Shown here: positions 44,042 through 51,587 of the stretch, piece by piece
Position numbering within the stretch: the first letter of the stretch is position 1
Layout of the letters: each line of letters starts with the position of its first letter
Source of the DNA: a virus
Length of the DNA: 64,000 nt
Strand: one strand, 5' to 3'
IMG/VR virus record: IMGVR_UViG_3300050014_000823
Coordinates: 235,145 to 299,144 of that record
Program-made: the position numbers and the translations under genes
The notes under the pieces: model-generated
Told to the model about the DNA's origin: nothing
The model's database searches: none
The model's input: only the letters and a program-made list of their open reading frames with translations

Positions 44042-44798
44042 CAACAATACCAATTTGTGGTTTTCTCATAGTCTTAACAATGTCAAAGTCTTTTTCGTCT
44101 TGGATGAAACCTTGGACTTTCAAAGCATATTTAGCTACGAAAAATCTATCACCGTCAATATTCTCAATAGGATTGGCTTCTGCGAAACCTTCGAATAATA
44201 GTGGCATTGGTGCACCTTTAATCCACACGTATTCTTGACGTGATTTGAAATTTCTCAGAATTTGCTCATCGTATTGGTTAACGTCTACACGGTATTTTGT
44301 AAAAAGAGTTGCCTCAAAGGTCAAATCGACATTTGTAGGTTCAGGCATCTTAAACATTAATGAGATTATTTCGCCTGCATCCATGATAGGCACGTTCATG
44401 TATCTGAATTTACGTGGTTGTGGAATACTGTATTTAGTACCAAGTCTTGTGCCGGGTTGTTTATCAATACGTCTGACTGTAATGTAGGGAGTTGGAACGT
44501 TTTTGTCATTATCTACGAATTTCCAAGTCTTAGAAAATTCACCCCAACGGTCATTGTCGAGATAAAAGGTCGGAACTATCTGACCATCGATTGCAATTTT
44601 CATACCGTCAGTATTCACATAGTGAAACAAAGCTGCGTCAATATCTTCAAGTAAAATAGTTCTTGGTAGATATTTAGTCTTTTTGTCGGTATTGACCATC
44701 AGTTCCTCAATCCTGTCGAAGCCGTACTTAAGATATTCACATCCAGGCTTTGGTGGATTTATGTCAATGGTGTATTTTATTTTCTTTGGTAATGACAT
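44034..44798 (-). CDS. Late virion protein, possible tail completion or sheath-end protein
   Basis: A 254-residue protein (DRWGEFSKTWKFVDNDKNVP, PTPYITVRRIDKQPG, FRYMNVPIMDAGEIISLMFK, ENIDGDRFFVAKYALKVQGF). It resembles a single-domain structural protein of T4-type phages and has the size of gp3/gp15 tail-completion proteins, but no motif proves it. It is a single-gene unit with a late promoter at 44816. Confidence 0.5.
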   Translation of the reverse strand: MSLPKKIKYTIDINPPKPGCEYLKYGFDRIEELMVNTDKKTKYLPRTILLEDIDAALFHYVNTDGMKIAIDGQIVPTFYLDNDRWGEFSKTWKFVDNDKNVPTPYITVRRIDKQPGTRLGTKYSIPQPRKFRYMNVPIMDAGEIISLMFKMPEPTNVDLTFEATLFTKYRVDVNQYDEQILRNFKSRQEYVWIKGAPMPLLFEGFAEANPIENIDGDRFFVAKYALKVQGFIQDEKDFDIVKTMRKPQIGIVVK

Positions 44799-44815
44799 TT
44801 AATTACAGTTTTTAT

Positions 44816-44823
44816 ATAAATAC
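44816..44823 (-). promoter_or_regulatory. Late promoter element GTATTTAT
   Basis: Minus-strand AGTATTTATATAAAAAC, 17 nt upstream of the ATG at 44798. Confidence 0.7.
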
Positions 44824-44825
44824 TC

Positions 44826-44856
44826 TTGCCTTTTAATTAGATTAATACTATATTTG
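44826..44856 (+). promoter_or_regulatory. Bacteroidota-type promoter
   Basis: TTG (44826-44828), a 20-nt spacer and TATATTTG (44849-44856), 19 nt upstream of the ATG at 44876. Probably drives the plus-strand metabolism block early. Confidence 0.7.
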
Positions 44857-44875
44857 CCTTCTTAAATCACAGCAG

Positions 44876-45223
44876 ATGTTAATTGAACGCAAAGAAATAC
44901 TCAATGAGGACAAGAGTACCGGATATATAGAAGCAGTTTTTAATTCGGACAATGTACTCAAAACTACCTACTTTCCTCAAGCACAAAGACTTTACATTGC
45001 ATTTAGCAGAGGACACACATATTCTTACGGCAATGTTTCACGTGAAATGTATAATGAATTTGAAGCTGCGGACTCCCAAGGCAAGTACTTTCACGCAAAA
45101 ATAAATAATAAGACAAAATTCCCGACACGCAAAGAATTTACTCTGTACCCAAGTGAAGTACAGGGTTTAAAGGAAACTGTTAAAAACAAAATGTCGGAAT
45201 TAAAAGAAGACGAAGATGAATAG
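44876..45223 (+). CDS. KTSC-domain protein
   Basis: A 115-residue protein. TTYFPQAQRLYIAFSRGHTYSY and VSREMYNEFEAADSQGKYFH follow the pattern of the KTSC domain (small nucleic-acid-associated domain often fused to synthetases or nucleases). The C-terminus is charged (KNKMSELKEDEDE). It is the first gene behind the host-type promoter at 44826 and overlaps the next gene by 8 nt. Confidence 0.7.
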   Translation: MLIERKEILNEDKSTGYIEAVFNSDNVLKTTYFPQAQRLYIAFSRGHTYSYGNVSREMYNEFEAADSQGKYFHAKINNKTKFPTRKEFTLYPSEVQGLKETVKNKMSELKEDEDE

Positions 45224-45521
45224 TATCGAAGAACGAGACAATCTTATTCAGTTAATGCAAGAAGCGTTGAAATTCTATGCAGACCCAACCAATTATATTG
45301 GTCCAATGGGAACTATTGCACCGATTTATTCTGATGATTATGGCTCACAAGCACGTTTTGCTTTAGAAAAGGTTAAACAATTAAATGAGCAAAATCAGAA
45401 AATTCAAGACGATTACGACAAACTTATATTGGAAGCAGAAGAACTCGAATCTACAGGTGAAACAAGTCCTTTGGACCTAATTAACATATTTATACAAACC
45501 CGTGATGATAAAAACGTTTAA
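45216..45521 (+). CDS. Small unknown phage protein
   Basis: A 101-residue helical protein; QEALKFYADPTNYIGPMG and DDYGSQARFALEKVKQLNEQ recall hypothetical proteins found in many phages. Its 3' end overlaps the start of the broken mazG gene by 17 nt. Confidence 0.65.
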   Translation: MNSIEERDNLIQLMQEALKFYADPTNYIGPMGTIAPIYSDDYGSQARFALEKVKQLNEQNQKIQDDYDKLILEAEELESTGETSPLDLINIFIQTRDDKNV

Positions 45522-45735
45522 AGAATATCAGCAAGAAGCAAATTTTCTCAAAATATCTTTGGATAGGTTTCTTGAGAAATATCCCGACTTGCCTGCAGAC
45601 GTAATTCTTTTAATGAGAGTTACTTACGATGGTTTAGGACTTGGTGAAGCAGGTGAAGTACAGGGTAAAATCAAAAAGATTATTCGGGATGATGGTGGAA
45701 AAATAACACCTGAACATATTGAAGCAATTAAGGGT
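45505..45735 (+). pseudogene. mazG: mazG-like pyrophosphohydrolase, 5' part (interrupted)
   Basis: 77 codons up to the insertion, then ACG TGA inside the element. The part contains the first MazG motif, GLGLGEAGEVQGKIKKIIRD (ExxE pair), which binds Mg. The second motif (ExxD) is on the 3' part at 47228-47374. Joined at GGT the two make a 124-residue protein ending HGSGDNR, the normal length of a single-domain MazG. MazG hydrolyses NTPs to NMPs and fits the neighbouring dUTPase and thymidylate synthase. Without removal of the insertion the gene is inactive. Confidence 0.8.
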
Positions 45736-45836
45736 ACGTGAACAGTTCGGTTAAATCTACAAAAATCTATTAAAACCTATGAAAATCTATGGACGAAATA
45801 ATTTTAATAAAAACTGATATTTTTAATTAATATATA

Positions 45837-45844
45837 CTATTTAT
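45837..45844 (+). promoter_or_regulatory. Possible late promoter element (variant CTATTTAT)
   Basis: ACTATTTATAAAAGAG, 33 nt upstream of the tnpB ATG at 45878, inside the mobile element. Such a site would let the element use late phage transcription. Confidence 0.4.
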
Positions 45845-45877
45845 AAAAGAGTATTAAAATTACCCAATTAAATTAAA

Positions 45878-47215
45878 ATGTTGAAAGCAATTAAAATTAG
45901 ACTTTATCCGAACAAAACTCAAAGTAGTTATATAAATCGTCTATGTGGTTCATATAGAAAGGTATTTAATATGTGTTTGGAAAAAAAGATAAGTGCTTAT
46001 AACAATGACAAGACAAGTCTGGGATTAAAGGAATTAGGAAATTATTTTCATCAGGACTTAATTAAAAAAGAAGAATTTTTATATCTCAATGAGCACAACA
46101 CCAAAGTATTAAAACAAACAATCATAAATTTACTTGATAGTTATAAAAGATTTTTTGTAAATGGTAATGGTTTCCCCAAATATAAATCAAAACATGATAA
46201 CAATCAGTCAGCGAGATTTCCGCTGGAAGCAATATCAAAATTAAATAGTTATTCTGATAACAAGATAACATTAGGCAGACCATTAAAAAATATTAGTTTT
46301 GAATGTTCTAACAGAGATAAAAATTATTTAACAAATCACAAAGATAAAATCAAGTCAGCAACCATAAGTAGAACAAAATCCGATAAATACTTTTTATCTG
46401 TTCTTATTGATAATATAATTGAAAAACAAATACCAGAACCAACTAATGATATTTTAGGTATTGATATTGGTATAAAAGATTTTATGGTTTGTTCTGATGG
46501 TCAAGTGTTTAATAACTTGAAACTTAAACGTAATAATGAAAAAACATTAATTAAATTACAAAGACAATTAAGTAAAAAACAATTAGTTGGGACTGGTGAA
46601 TATCGGTTAAATAAATATGGTAATAAGGTTGAAATAAATAAACCTTCAAACAATAGATATAAAGCAAGAGTAAGACTTGTAAAATTTCAAGAAAAATTAA
46701 ATAATATAAAAATAAATTACATACATAACATTACAACTCAATTAGTTCGTGAGAACCAAACGATAGTTATTGAGAATTTAAATGTTAAAGGTATGTTAAA
46801 AAACCATTGTTTGGCAAAATCAATTCAAGATTTAAGTATCAACGAGGCATTCAGACAGTTAAAATACAAATCTGAATGGTATGGAAGAGATTTGATTATA
46901 ATAGACAGATGGTTTCCTTCGAGTAAATTATGTAATGTTTGTGGTTATAAGTATAAGAATTTATCATTAAAAGAAAGACATTGGACTTGTCCAGACTGTG
47001 GGACACAACATGATAGAGATTATAATGCGGCAACAAATATTATGAAAGAAGGAAAGAGATTGATAGGGACACGTTATCCCGAATTTACGCTTGTGGACTA
47101 TCCAACTATGGATGACAGACTCAGTAATGAGGTACTAAAAAGTAGTGATAGGTTGAGACAAGAAGAAAAAAGTACAAATAGTGAACGAAGTGAACTTCGT
47201 ACTAAGTTTTTGTAG
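45878..47215 (+). CDS. tnpB: TnpB RNA-guided nuclease (IS605 OrfB family)
   Basis: A 445-residue TnpB. N-terminal KAIKIRLYPNKTQSSYINRL and the central KRFFVNG region are typical. RuvC motifs are intact: LGIDIGIKDFMV (Asp, near 195), IVIENLNVKGML (Glu, near 298) and HDRDYNAATNIM (Asp, near 385). A zinc finger (CNVCGYK and CPDCG) lies at about 350-380. After the core a 50-residue tail (TRYPEFTLVDYPTMDDR to the end) overlaps the expected guide-RNA coding region. Length is normal and no frame damage is seen, so it is probably active. Confidence 0.92.
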   Translation: MLKAIKIRLYPNKTQSSYINRLCGSYRKVFNMCLEKKISAYNNDKTSLGLKELGNYFHQDLIKKEEFLYLNEHNTKVLKQTIINLLDSYKRFFVNGNGFPKYKSKHDNNQSARFPLEAISKLNSYSDNKITLGRPLKNISFECSNRDKNYLTNHKDKIKSATISRTKSDKYFLSVLIDNIIEKQIPEPTNDILGIDIGIKDFMVCSDGQVFNNLKLKRNNEKTLIKLQRQLSKKQLVGTGEYRLNKYGNKVEINKPSNNRYKARVRLVKFQEKLNNIKINYIHNITTQLVRENQTIVIENLNVKGMLKNHCLAKSIQDLSINEAFRQLKYKSEWYGRDLIIIDRWFPSSKLCNVCGYKYKNLSLKERHWTCPDCGTQHDRDYNAATNIMKEGKRLIGTRYPEFTLVDYPTMDDRLSNEVLKSSDRLRQEEKSTNSERSELRTKFL

Positions 47216-47227
47216 ATTTTTTTGAAC

Positions 47228-47374
47228 GGTGAATTATCTGATATATTATGGTATATCTCATCAATATGTGATACACTTGGATTAAAAATGGAAGATGTTG
47301 CCACATATAATATCGAAAAATTAAAGTCCCGTAGAGATAGGGGAGTATTACATGGCAGTGGTGATAATCGTTAA
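47228..47374 (+). pseudogene. mazG: mazG-like pyrophosphohydrolase, 3' part
   Basis: In the frame that continues the 5' part it reads GELSDILWYISSICDTLGLK, then EDVATYNIEKLKSRRDRG and HGSGDNR before the stop. ELSDILWY supplies the second MazG acidic pair, and the KLKSRRDRG-HGSGDNR end is diagnostic. It lacks its own start and cannot be translated alone. Confidence 0.8.
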
Positions 47375-47415
47375 AAAAATATTATTGTGTTTATTGATTA
47401 TTTCAATAACACCAA

Positions 47416-47423
47416 GTATTTAT
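47416..47423 (+). promoter_or_regulatory. Late promoter element GTATTTAT
   Basis: AAGTATTTATTGTAAAA, 15 nt upstream of the ATG at 47439. It argues that the longer reading from 47352 is not the real start. Confidence 0.6.
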
Positions 47424-47438
47424 TGTAAAAATAATACT

Positions 47439-48068
47439 ATGGTTGAAAAGGTATGTTTAAATTGTGGTGGTCAATATAAAGTAATTGACAGTCGAAAAGA
47501 TAAGGCAAAATTTTGTTCAAAAGAATGTGCCAATATACAATTAAATGGTGAAAAAAATACTGTATGTACTGAATGTGGTGAATCGTTTCATTTAAAGGAA
47601 TCGTCAAAGAGAAGATATAAGAGAACACAAGGTTATTTTTGCTCGACAAAATGTGTTGCAGATTTTAGAAAGAAAGCATATATAGGTATCAATAATCCTA
47701 ATTTTAGAAATGCTGAAACAAGTAATGGCTATTTGCTTGAGCAATTACCTAAATTCGGAAGAATTAAATTACATCATAAAGTAGTGTTTGAGTATTTAAA
47801 CATCAATGAAATACCACACAATTATTGTATTCACCATAGAGATTGTCAAATTAATAACAACGACAAAGAAAATTTGGCACTATTAACAGGAAGCGACCAT
47901 AGATGGTTACATAAAAATTTTGGCAATGCAACTTTATGGGCATACGTAAATAACAGAATATCTCTGAAAGAATTGTGTAGTTGGTGTAAAAATCCCGAAA
48001 AGGCTATGAAATTGTTACCATTTAACATTATAACACAAAAAGAATTAATTATATATGAAAACAGTTAA
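47439..48068 (+). CDS. HNH homing endonuclease
   Basis: About 209 residues from the ATG at 47439. The N-terminus has two CxxC zinc motifs (CLNCGGQYK, FCSKEC; CTECGESF, FCSTKC). The core is IKLHHKVVFEYLNINEIP, then YCIHHRDCQINNNDKENLAL with a histidine cluster and SDHRWLHKN, typical of HNH-type phage endonucleases. It stands between the tnpB-split mazG and dut, overlaps dut by 14 nt, and has a late-type element of its own. Confidence 0.82.
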   Translation: MVEKVCLNCGGQYKVIDSRKDKAKFCSKECANIQLNGEKNTVCTECGESFHLKESSKRRYKRTQGYFCSTKCVADFRKKAYIGINNPNFRNAETSNGYLLEQLPKFGRIKLHHKVVFEYLNINEIPHNYCIHHRDCQINNNDKENLALLTGSDHRWLHKNFGNATLWAYVNNRISLKELCSWCKNPEKAMKLLPFNIITQKELIIYENS

Positions 48069-48480
48069 AATAAAATTACTACATCCCGATGCACAAATAC
48101 CACGAAAAATTATTAATAGTGATGCATGTTATGATGTTGTTGCAACAAGTAAACGAGATTTGGGTGATGGTAGAATTCATTATGGACTTGGATTCGCATT
48201 AGAAATACCGGAAAATACACAATTGGATTTACGACCAAGAAGTTCAGTACATAAAACCGGACTTATATTAAGCAATTGTATTGGAACTGGTGATGAAGAA
48301 TATCGTGGAGAATTTCAGGCGGTTTTTTATCACATAATATCAACACTACCACCGTATGAAATTGGCGACAGAATATTACAAATACAATTAAGAACAAGGG
48401 AAGATGTTGAATTTGAATTAACAGACGAATTATCTAACACCCAAAGAAATAGTGGGGGTTTCGGAAGTACGGGAAAATAA
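48055..48480 (+). CDS. dut: dUTPase
   Basis: A 141-residue trimeric-type dUTPase with all five motifs: SDACYDVVA (I), RPRSSVHKTG (II), GTGDEEYRGEFQAVFYH (III), PYEIGDRILQIQL (IV) and NSGGFGSTGK (V). The tyrosine of the third motif and the C-terminal P-loop-like closure are present. It hydrolyses dUTP to dUMP and pyrophosphate, feeding thymidylate synthase encoded 0.7 kb downstream. Confidence 0.93.
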   Translation: MKTVKIKLLHPDAQIPRKIINSDACYDVVATSKRDLGDGRIHYGLGFALEIPENTQLDLRPRSSVHKTGLILSNCIGTGDEEYRGEFQAVFYHIISTLPPYEIGDRILQIQLRTREDVEFELTDELSNTQRNSGGFGSTGK

Positions 48481-48504
48481 CTTTATTAAATACAGGCAAA
48501 TAAT

Positions 48505-48693
48505 ATGGAAGAAAGAATTTTAGAAGAAGTAGACCCAAAAGAAGTTTTGGATGAACAAGGACCAAACGTATTTCTTTATTATAGAGATACTAAATCGGTA
48601 TTCATAACATCAGGTGAAGCATGGTATATGAGAATATGGCTATTGCTATCAAACCCATTCCGTTACTTATTTACGGGACGTGTGAGATATTAA
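48505..48693 (+). CDS. Small unknown protein
   Basis: A 62-residue protein (MEERILEEVDPKEVLDEQGP, EAWYMRIWLLLSNPFRYLF), with a hydrophobic C-terminal half that may touch a membrane. Its leader holds one copy of the AT-rich intergenic repeat described at 48475-48986. Confidence 0.55.
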   Translation: MEERILEEVDPKEVLDEQGPNVFLYYRDTKSVFITSGEAWYMRIWLLLSNPFRYLFTGRVRY

Positions 48694-48719
48694 AATAATT
48701 TTATTAAAAACAAACAATT

Positions 48720-48965
48720 ATGTTTACAAAAGAAGATTTCAAAAACGATTCGGGTCTTGAATTCAAAGACCTATCCGATGAACTAATGCGTGTTTATGTA
48801 TTTCCCGACATGAAAATAAGAATAAATGAACCTCTCCTGTTGAATGTTTCAACAAGCGGTGGTCATAGAATTTTTGACTCAGAAGGCAATTCAAATTATA
48901 TTCCTTCGGATTGGAGACGACTTTATTGGGTCGTAAAAGAGGGCAAGTCTCACTTCGCTTTCTAA
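48720..48965 (+). CDS. Small unknown protein
   Basis: An 81-residue protein (FKNDSGLEFKDLSDELMRVY, TSGGHRIFDSEGNSNYIPSD, WRRLYWVVKEGKSHFAF). No family recognised; the compact beta layout suggests a small folded domain. Its leader has the AT-rich repeat. Confidence 0.6.
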   Translation: MFTKEDFKNDSGLEFKDLSDELMRVYVFPDMKIRINEPLLLNVSTSGGHRIFDSEGNSNYIPSDWRRLYWVVKEGKSHFAF

Positions 48966-48994
48966 AAATAATTTTATTTAAAATAATCTCGATA

Positions 48995-49201
48995 ATGAAG
49001 GGTACAACTGGAATCAGATTAAGAAGAGAAAGTGCTAAAAGACTACTTGAGGCACAACTATTACGTGGCACTAAGCCAGAAAAAATCAACAAGAAGACTA
49101 CCGCTAAGATGATACCGCTAACTCCTGCGGACATCACCCGCATCAATAAAGAAATTGCTGCGTTAAATAATCCGAAAAACAAAAAGACCGTAAGTGCTTA
49201 A
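48995..49201 (+). CDS. Small basic protein
   Basis: About 68 residues from the ATG at 48995 (KGTTGIRLRRESAKRLLEAQ, PEKINKKTTAKMIPLTPADI), basic and helical, perhaps nucleic-acid binding. The stop overlaps the thymidylate synthase ATG (TAATG), so the two are coupled. An upstream in-frame ATG lies in the neighbouring gene and is less likely. Confidence 0.6.
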   Translation: MKGTTGIRLRRESAKRLLEAQLLRGTKPEKINKKTTAKMIPLTPADITRINKEIAALNNPKNKKTVSA

Positions 49202-50280
49202 TGGAAAGTTATTTAGACTTACTTCAAAACATCATTGATAATGGTGTTGAGAAAGAAAGTGGTAGAGCAAACATGCCGAATACCATAGGTATTTCACATG
49301 GAGTGATTAAAATGGACCTTCAAGAAGGTTTTCCACTACTTACCACAAAGAAAATGTACTGGAAGGGCATCGTACATGAACTTCTTTGGTTTCTCCGTGG
49401 AGAAACAAACATAAAATATCTCGTTGATAACAACGTGAATATCTGGAACGGTGACGCATACCGTTGGTATTTAAAATGGTGGGATGAAAAGGGTAAAACA
49501 TTGGGTGGACTTTGTAAACTCGAAACAATTGAAGAATTTGTTGAACAAGTTAAGCAGGATTCAAATTGTTCATATACTTGGATTGATGTTCCATCAACAG
49601 GTCAAGGTGTAAAAGAATATACTATTGGTGACTTGGGTAAAGTCTATGGCTACCAATGGAGAAATCAGAATGGTGTTGACCAAATAAAGGAAGTTCTTGA
49701 TGGTTTAAAGTCAAACCCATACAGTCGCTACCATGTAATTGATGCTTGGAATAAAGCAGACTTCAAGGAAATGGCATTACCACCATGCCACCTAATGTAT
49801 CAGTTTATTGTCAGACCACTGAGTTTAAAAGAAAGAATTGATTATCATTTTAATGTACTGAAAGGCGAATTCTATCTGACACCTGACGATAATGAAGAAT
49901 TAGCATATCTCGATGCGGCAGGCGTTCCGAAGTTCTACTTGGACCTTAACATGTATCAGAGAAGCTGTGATACGCTATTAGGTGTACCATTTAACATTGC
50001 TTCGATGTCGTTACTGCTTAAATTATTCGCAACGGTAAACAATATGCTTGATGGCGTGGCTACTTGGATTGGCGGTGATACACATTTATATGTGAATCAT
50101 ATCGAACTTGCCAAAGAACAAATATCAAGAGTTCCTTATGACCTGCCACAACTATTCATTAGAAAAGAATTAAGTTGCCTTGACGATATTCTTGCATTGA
50201 CCATTGAAGACTTTGAATTGGTTGGCTATAAAAGTCATCCTGCAATTAAAGCAGAATTGTTCACTGGCTTAAAAAAGTAA
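49201..50280 (+). CDS. thyA: Thymidylate synthase (ThyA type)
   Basis: A 359-residue enzyme. Signatures in order: FPLLTTKKMYWKGIVHELLW, FLRGETNIKYL, GKVYGYQWRN, the catalytic Cys in ALPPCHLMYQ (near 197), DLNMYQRSCDTLLGVPFNIA and GDTHLYVNHIELAKEQ. It methylates dUMP to dTMP with methylene-tetrahydrofolate. It is longer than E. coli ThyA (264) through inserts around 95-140 and 225-250, as in other phage enzymes. It works with dUTPase and the former MazG in the same block. Confidence 0.95.
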   Translation: MESYLDLLQNIIDNGVEKESGRANMPNTIGISHGVIKMDLQEGFPLLTTKKMYWKGIVHELLWFLRGETNIKYLVDNNVNIWNGDAYRWYLKWWDEKGKTLGGLCKLETIEEFVEQVKQDSNCSYTWIDVPSTGQGVKEYTIGDLGKVYGYQWRNQNGVDQIKEVLDGLKSNPYSRYHVIDAWNKADFKEMALPPCHLMYQFIVRPLSLKERIDYHFNVLKGEFYLTPDDNEELAYLDAAGVPKFYLDLNMYQRSCDTLLGVPFNIASMSLLLKLFATVNNMLDGVATWIGGDTHLYVNHIELAKEQISRVPYDLPQLFIRKELSCLDDILALTIEDFELVGYKSHPAIKAELFTGLKK

Positions 50281-50284
50281 ACAA

Positions 50285-50410
50285 ATGGGTGACAAAAACT
50301 TCAAGCAAATCGGCAAATTTCAGTTTTCGGTAGAAGTGCCTGTAGATTCTGATTTGGCACTTGCTATCAGACTTGCTACTGAAAGACGTGATAAAAAGTT
50401 GAGTTTATAA
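50285..50410 (+). CDS. Very small unknown protein
   Basis: A 41-residue frame (MGDKNFKQIGKFQFSVEVPV, DLALAIRLATERRDKKL) starting 4 nt after the thyA stop. A clean ATG and polar codon use support translation, but there is no family. Confidence 0.45.
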   Translation: MGDKNFKQIGKFQFSVEVPVDSDLALAIRLATERRDKKLSL

Positions 50411-50412
50411 AA

Positions 50413-50562
50413 TTGGGTGCAAACAGGGATGACAAGGATAAGATTCTTGAAAATCTTGACGGTATACTCAAAATGAACGAGAGCATTAAGCTAATGGAAG
50501 ATGCAGCTATTGCCGTGAGAATGTATAAACTTGAAGAACAGAAAAATAAAAGTGTTGAATGA
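50413..50562 (+). CDS. Very small helical protein, TTG start
   Basis: A 49-residue frame (start, GANRDDKDKILENLDGILKM, NESIKLMEDAAIAVRMYKLE). The only in-frame start near the beginning is TTG at 50413. The stop overlaps the next ATG (ATGATAAT), which supports coupled translation. Confidence 0.4.
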   Translation: MGANRDDKDKILENLDGILKMNESIKLMEDAAIAVRMYKLEEQKNKSVE

Positions 50563-50813
50563 TAATATTATACATAATAGTCACATTATTAACAGTTGCA
50601 GTATTACTACTTGCAGGTGCACTTTATTTCTTTGCGAGAAAGAGTCAGTACATTTCTGATAAGGAAAAAGAGTTTATTGTCTTCGTCATAGATATATTTG
50701 AGCAATACGGTGACGACTTAGGTGTTCAAACTAAAGCAGAACATAAGAGACTCTGTGAAGAACTCGAAAAGATTAAAACAAAGTATTTTACAATAAAAAA
50801 AGAGGACAAATAG
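50559..50813 (+). CDS. Small membrane protein
   Basis: An 84-residue protein with one N-terminal membrane segment (IILYIIVTLLTVAVLLLAGA, LYFFA) and a charged cytoplasmic tail (SDKEKEFIVFVIDIFEQYGD). It could be an infection-stage membrane factor. It is the last gene of the plus block; a terminator follows. Confidence 0.65.
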   Translation: MIILYIIVTLLTVAVLLLAGALYFFARKSQYISDKEKEFIVFVIDIFEQYGDDLGVQTKAEHKRLCEELEKIKTKYFTIKKEDK

Positions 50814-50825
50814 TCCTCTTTTTTA
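50795..50825. terminator. Bidirectional terminator
   Basis: GAGGAC and GTCCTC arms extended by A/T runs, loop AAATA, with T-runs on both strands. It separates the plus metabolism block from the minus late unit. Confidence 0.85.
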
Positions 50826-50843
50826 TTTCCGGTTTTTAAAGAC

Positions 50844-51026
50844 TTACCATTTCTCCATGAGAATTGATAATGCATCTAATGCTGCAAGTTGTGCTACAAC
50901 GCTTGCGTCACTATTAGTTACTAAAGTCACACCTGGAGTACTGTTAAAACCACTACCTGCTAAACCTGCGCCAATTCTTGCCCATAGTCTGTAGGTATTT
51001 TGTGTTAAAGGTGATGTTGCTGTCAT
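50844..51026 (-). CDS. Small late protein with LWA module
   Basis: A 60-residue protein (MTATSPLTQNTYRLWARIGA, STPGVTLVTNSDASVVAQLA, ALDALSILMEKW). The YRLWARIG, PGVT and AQLA pattern is also found at the C-terminus of the next upstream gene. It has a late promoter at 51060. It may be a minor virion protein. Confidence 0.65.
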   Translation of the reverse strand: MTATSPLTQNTYRLWARIGAGLAGSGFNSTPGVTLVTNSDASVVAQLAALDALSILMEKW

Positions 51027-51059
51027 TTCGTTTTAGTTTTTAAATAATATTATTTACAT

Positions 51060-51067
51060 ATAAATAC
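51060..51067 (-). promoter_or_regulatory. Late promoter element GTATTTAT
   Basis: Minus-strand AGTATTTATATGTAAATAA, 33 nt upstream of the ATG at 51026. Confidence 0.7.
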
Positions 51068-51095
51068 TCAAAATTTCCCTAAAATCGAGATATAA

Positions 51096-51530
51096 TTAGG
51101 GTTGTTCATGAATAACTGCTTCTGCAGCCAAGTATGCCAATTGTCTTGCTATACTTTCATCTGTAGGTGTAACGCCAGGTATATAACCGATTTTTGCCCA
51201 TAAATCGTAATCTTCGGTTGACAAATCTACTGCCAAACCTGCGGTAAAGCTAACTTGATTACCATATGTGGTTACACCACCTGTGGTTGCATATGCTCTG
51301 ACATAATATGTGTTATTTGCAAGCAATCCAGTTAATGAACTTACAAAAGGTGCTAAAGAAGTACCATTGGTTGTTTTACTGTTTGCTATGGTTGGGTTCG
51401 GTGAAGTATTCCATACTACACCCTTTGCTGTAAGAGTCACACCTGTGACTGTTGAAGTGACTGTACCACCACCAGTTGCGGTTGCTGTGGTTATCGAACT
51501 TATTGCGGAAGTAGTAACTATAAGTGCCAT
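51096..51530 (-). CDS. Small virion protein with FN3-like domain and LWA module
   Basis: A 144-residue protein. Residues 1-about 100 form a Ig/FN3-like domain typical of Bacteroidota surface proteins (SSITTATATGGGTVTSTVTG, GLLANNTYYVRAYATTGGVT, YGNQVSF). The C-terminal 40 residues (DYDLWAKIGYIPGVTPTDES, ARQLAYLAAEAV) match the short protein downstream. Probably a decoration or receptor-binding component; the acquisition of a host-type Ig domain is inference. Confidence 0.7.
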   Translation of the reverse strand: MALIVTTSAISSITTATATGGGTVTSTVTGVTLTAKGVVWNTSPNPTIANSKTTNGTSLAPFVSSLTGLLANNTYYVRAYATTGGVTTYGNQVSFTAGLAVDLSTEDYDLWAKIGYIPGVTPTDESIARQLAYLAAEAVIHEQP

Positions 51531-51563
51531 AATTTTTTCTATATTTAGTTTAAGTTATTTTAT

Positions 51564-51571
51564 ATAAATAC
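51564..51571 (-). promoter_or_regulatory. Late promoter element GTATTTAT
   Basis: Minus-strand AGTATTTATATAAAATAAC, 33 nt upstream of the ATG at 51530. The spacing equals that of the next downstream unit. Confidence 0.7.
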
Positions 51572-51587
51572 TTTGAAATATCTGGAT

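Larger units (their letters stand above)
45736..47227 (+). mobile_element. IS605-type tnpB element (no tnpA) inserted in mazG
   Basis: A 1.49-kb insertion whose removal rejoins mazG in frame, with GGT at both edges (45733-45735 and 47228-47230). It holds one tnpB gene. Near the left end AAATCTACAAAAA (45753-45765) has its reverse complement at 47207-47219, and a 6-bp stem hairpin lies at 47185-47200, a place where TnpB guide RNA and the right-end hairpin usually sit. There is no tnpA, so it depends on help or acts as a homing element. Confidence 0.75.
48475..48986 (+). repeat. Three copies of an AT-rich intergenic leader repeat
   Basis: Copies near 48475-48500, 48691-48712 and 48964-48986 share AAAATAAYTTTATT, then WAAA, just before successive ATGs (48505, 48720, 48995). 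Each follows the previous stop by under 5 nt. They may be translation-enhancing leaders or processing sites. Confidence 0.55.

Noticed and set aside
45736-47227. Group I intron (IStron) interpretation
   Set aside because: Non-coding parts are too short for a recognisable catalytic core; kept only as an open question.
47352-47438. Signal-peptide-like N-terminus for the HNH gene
   Set aside because: The hydrophobic run comes from translating the end of mazG and the promoter; the late element places the start at 47439.
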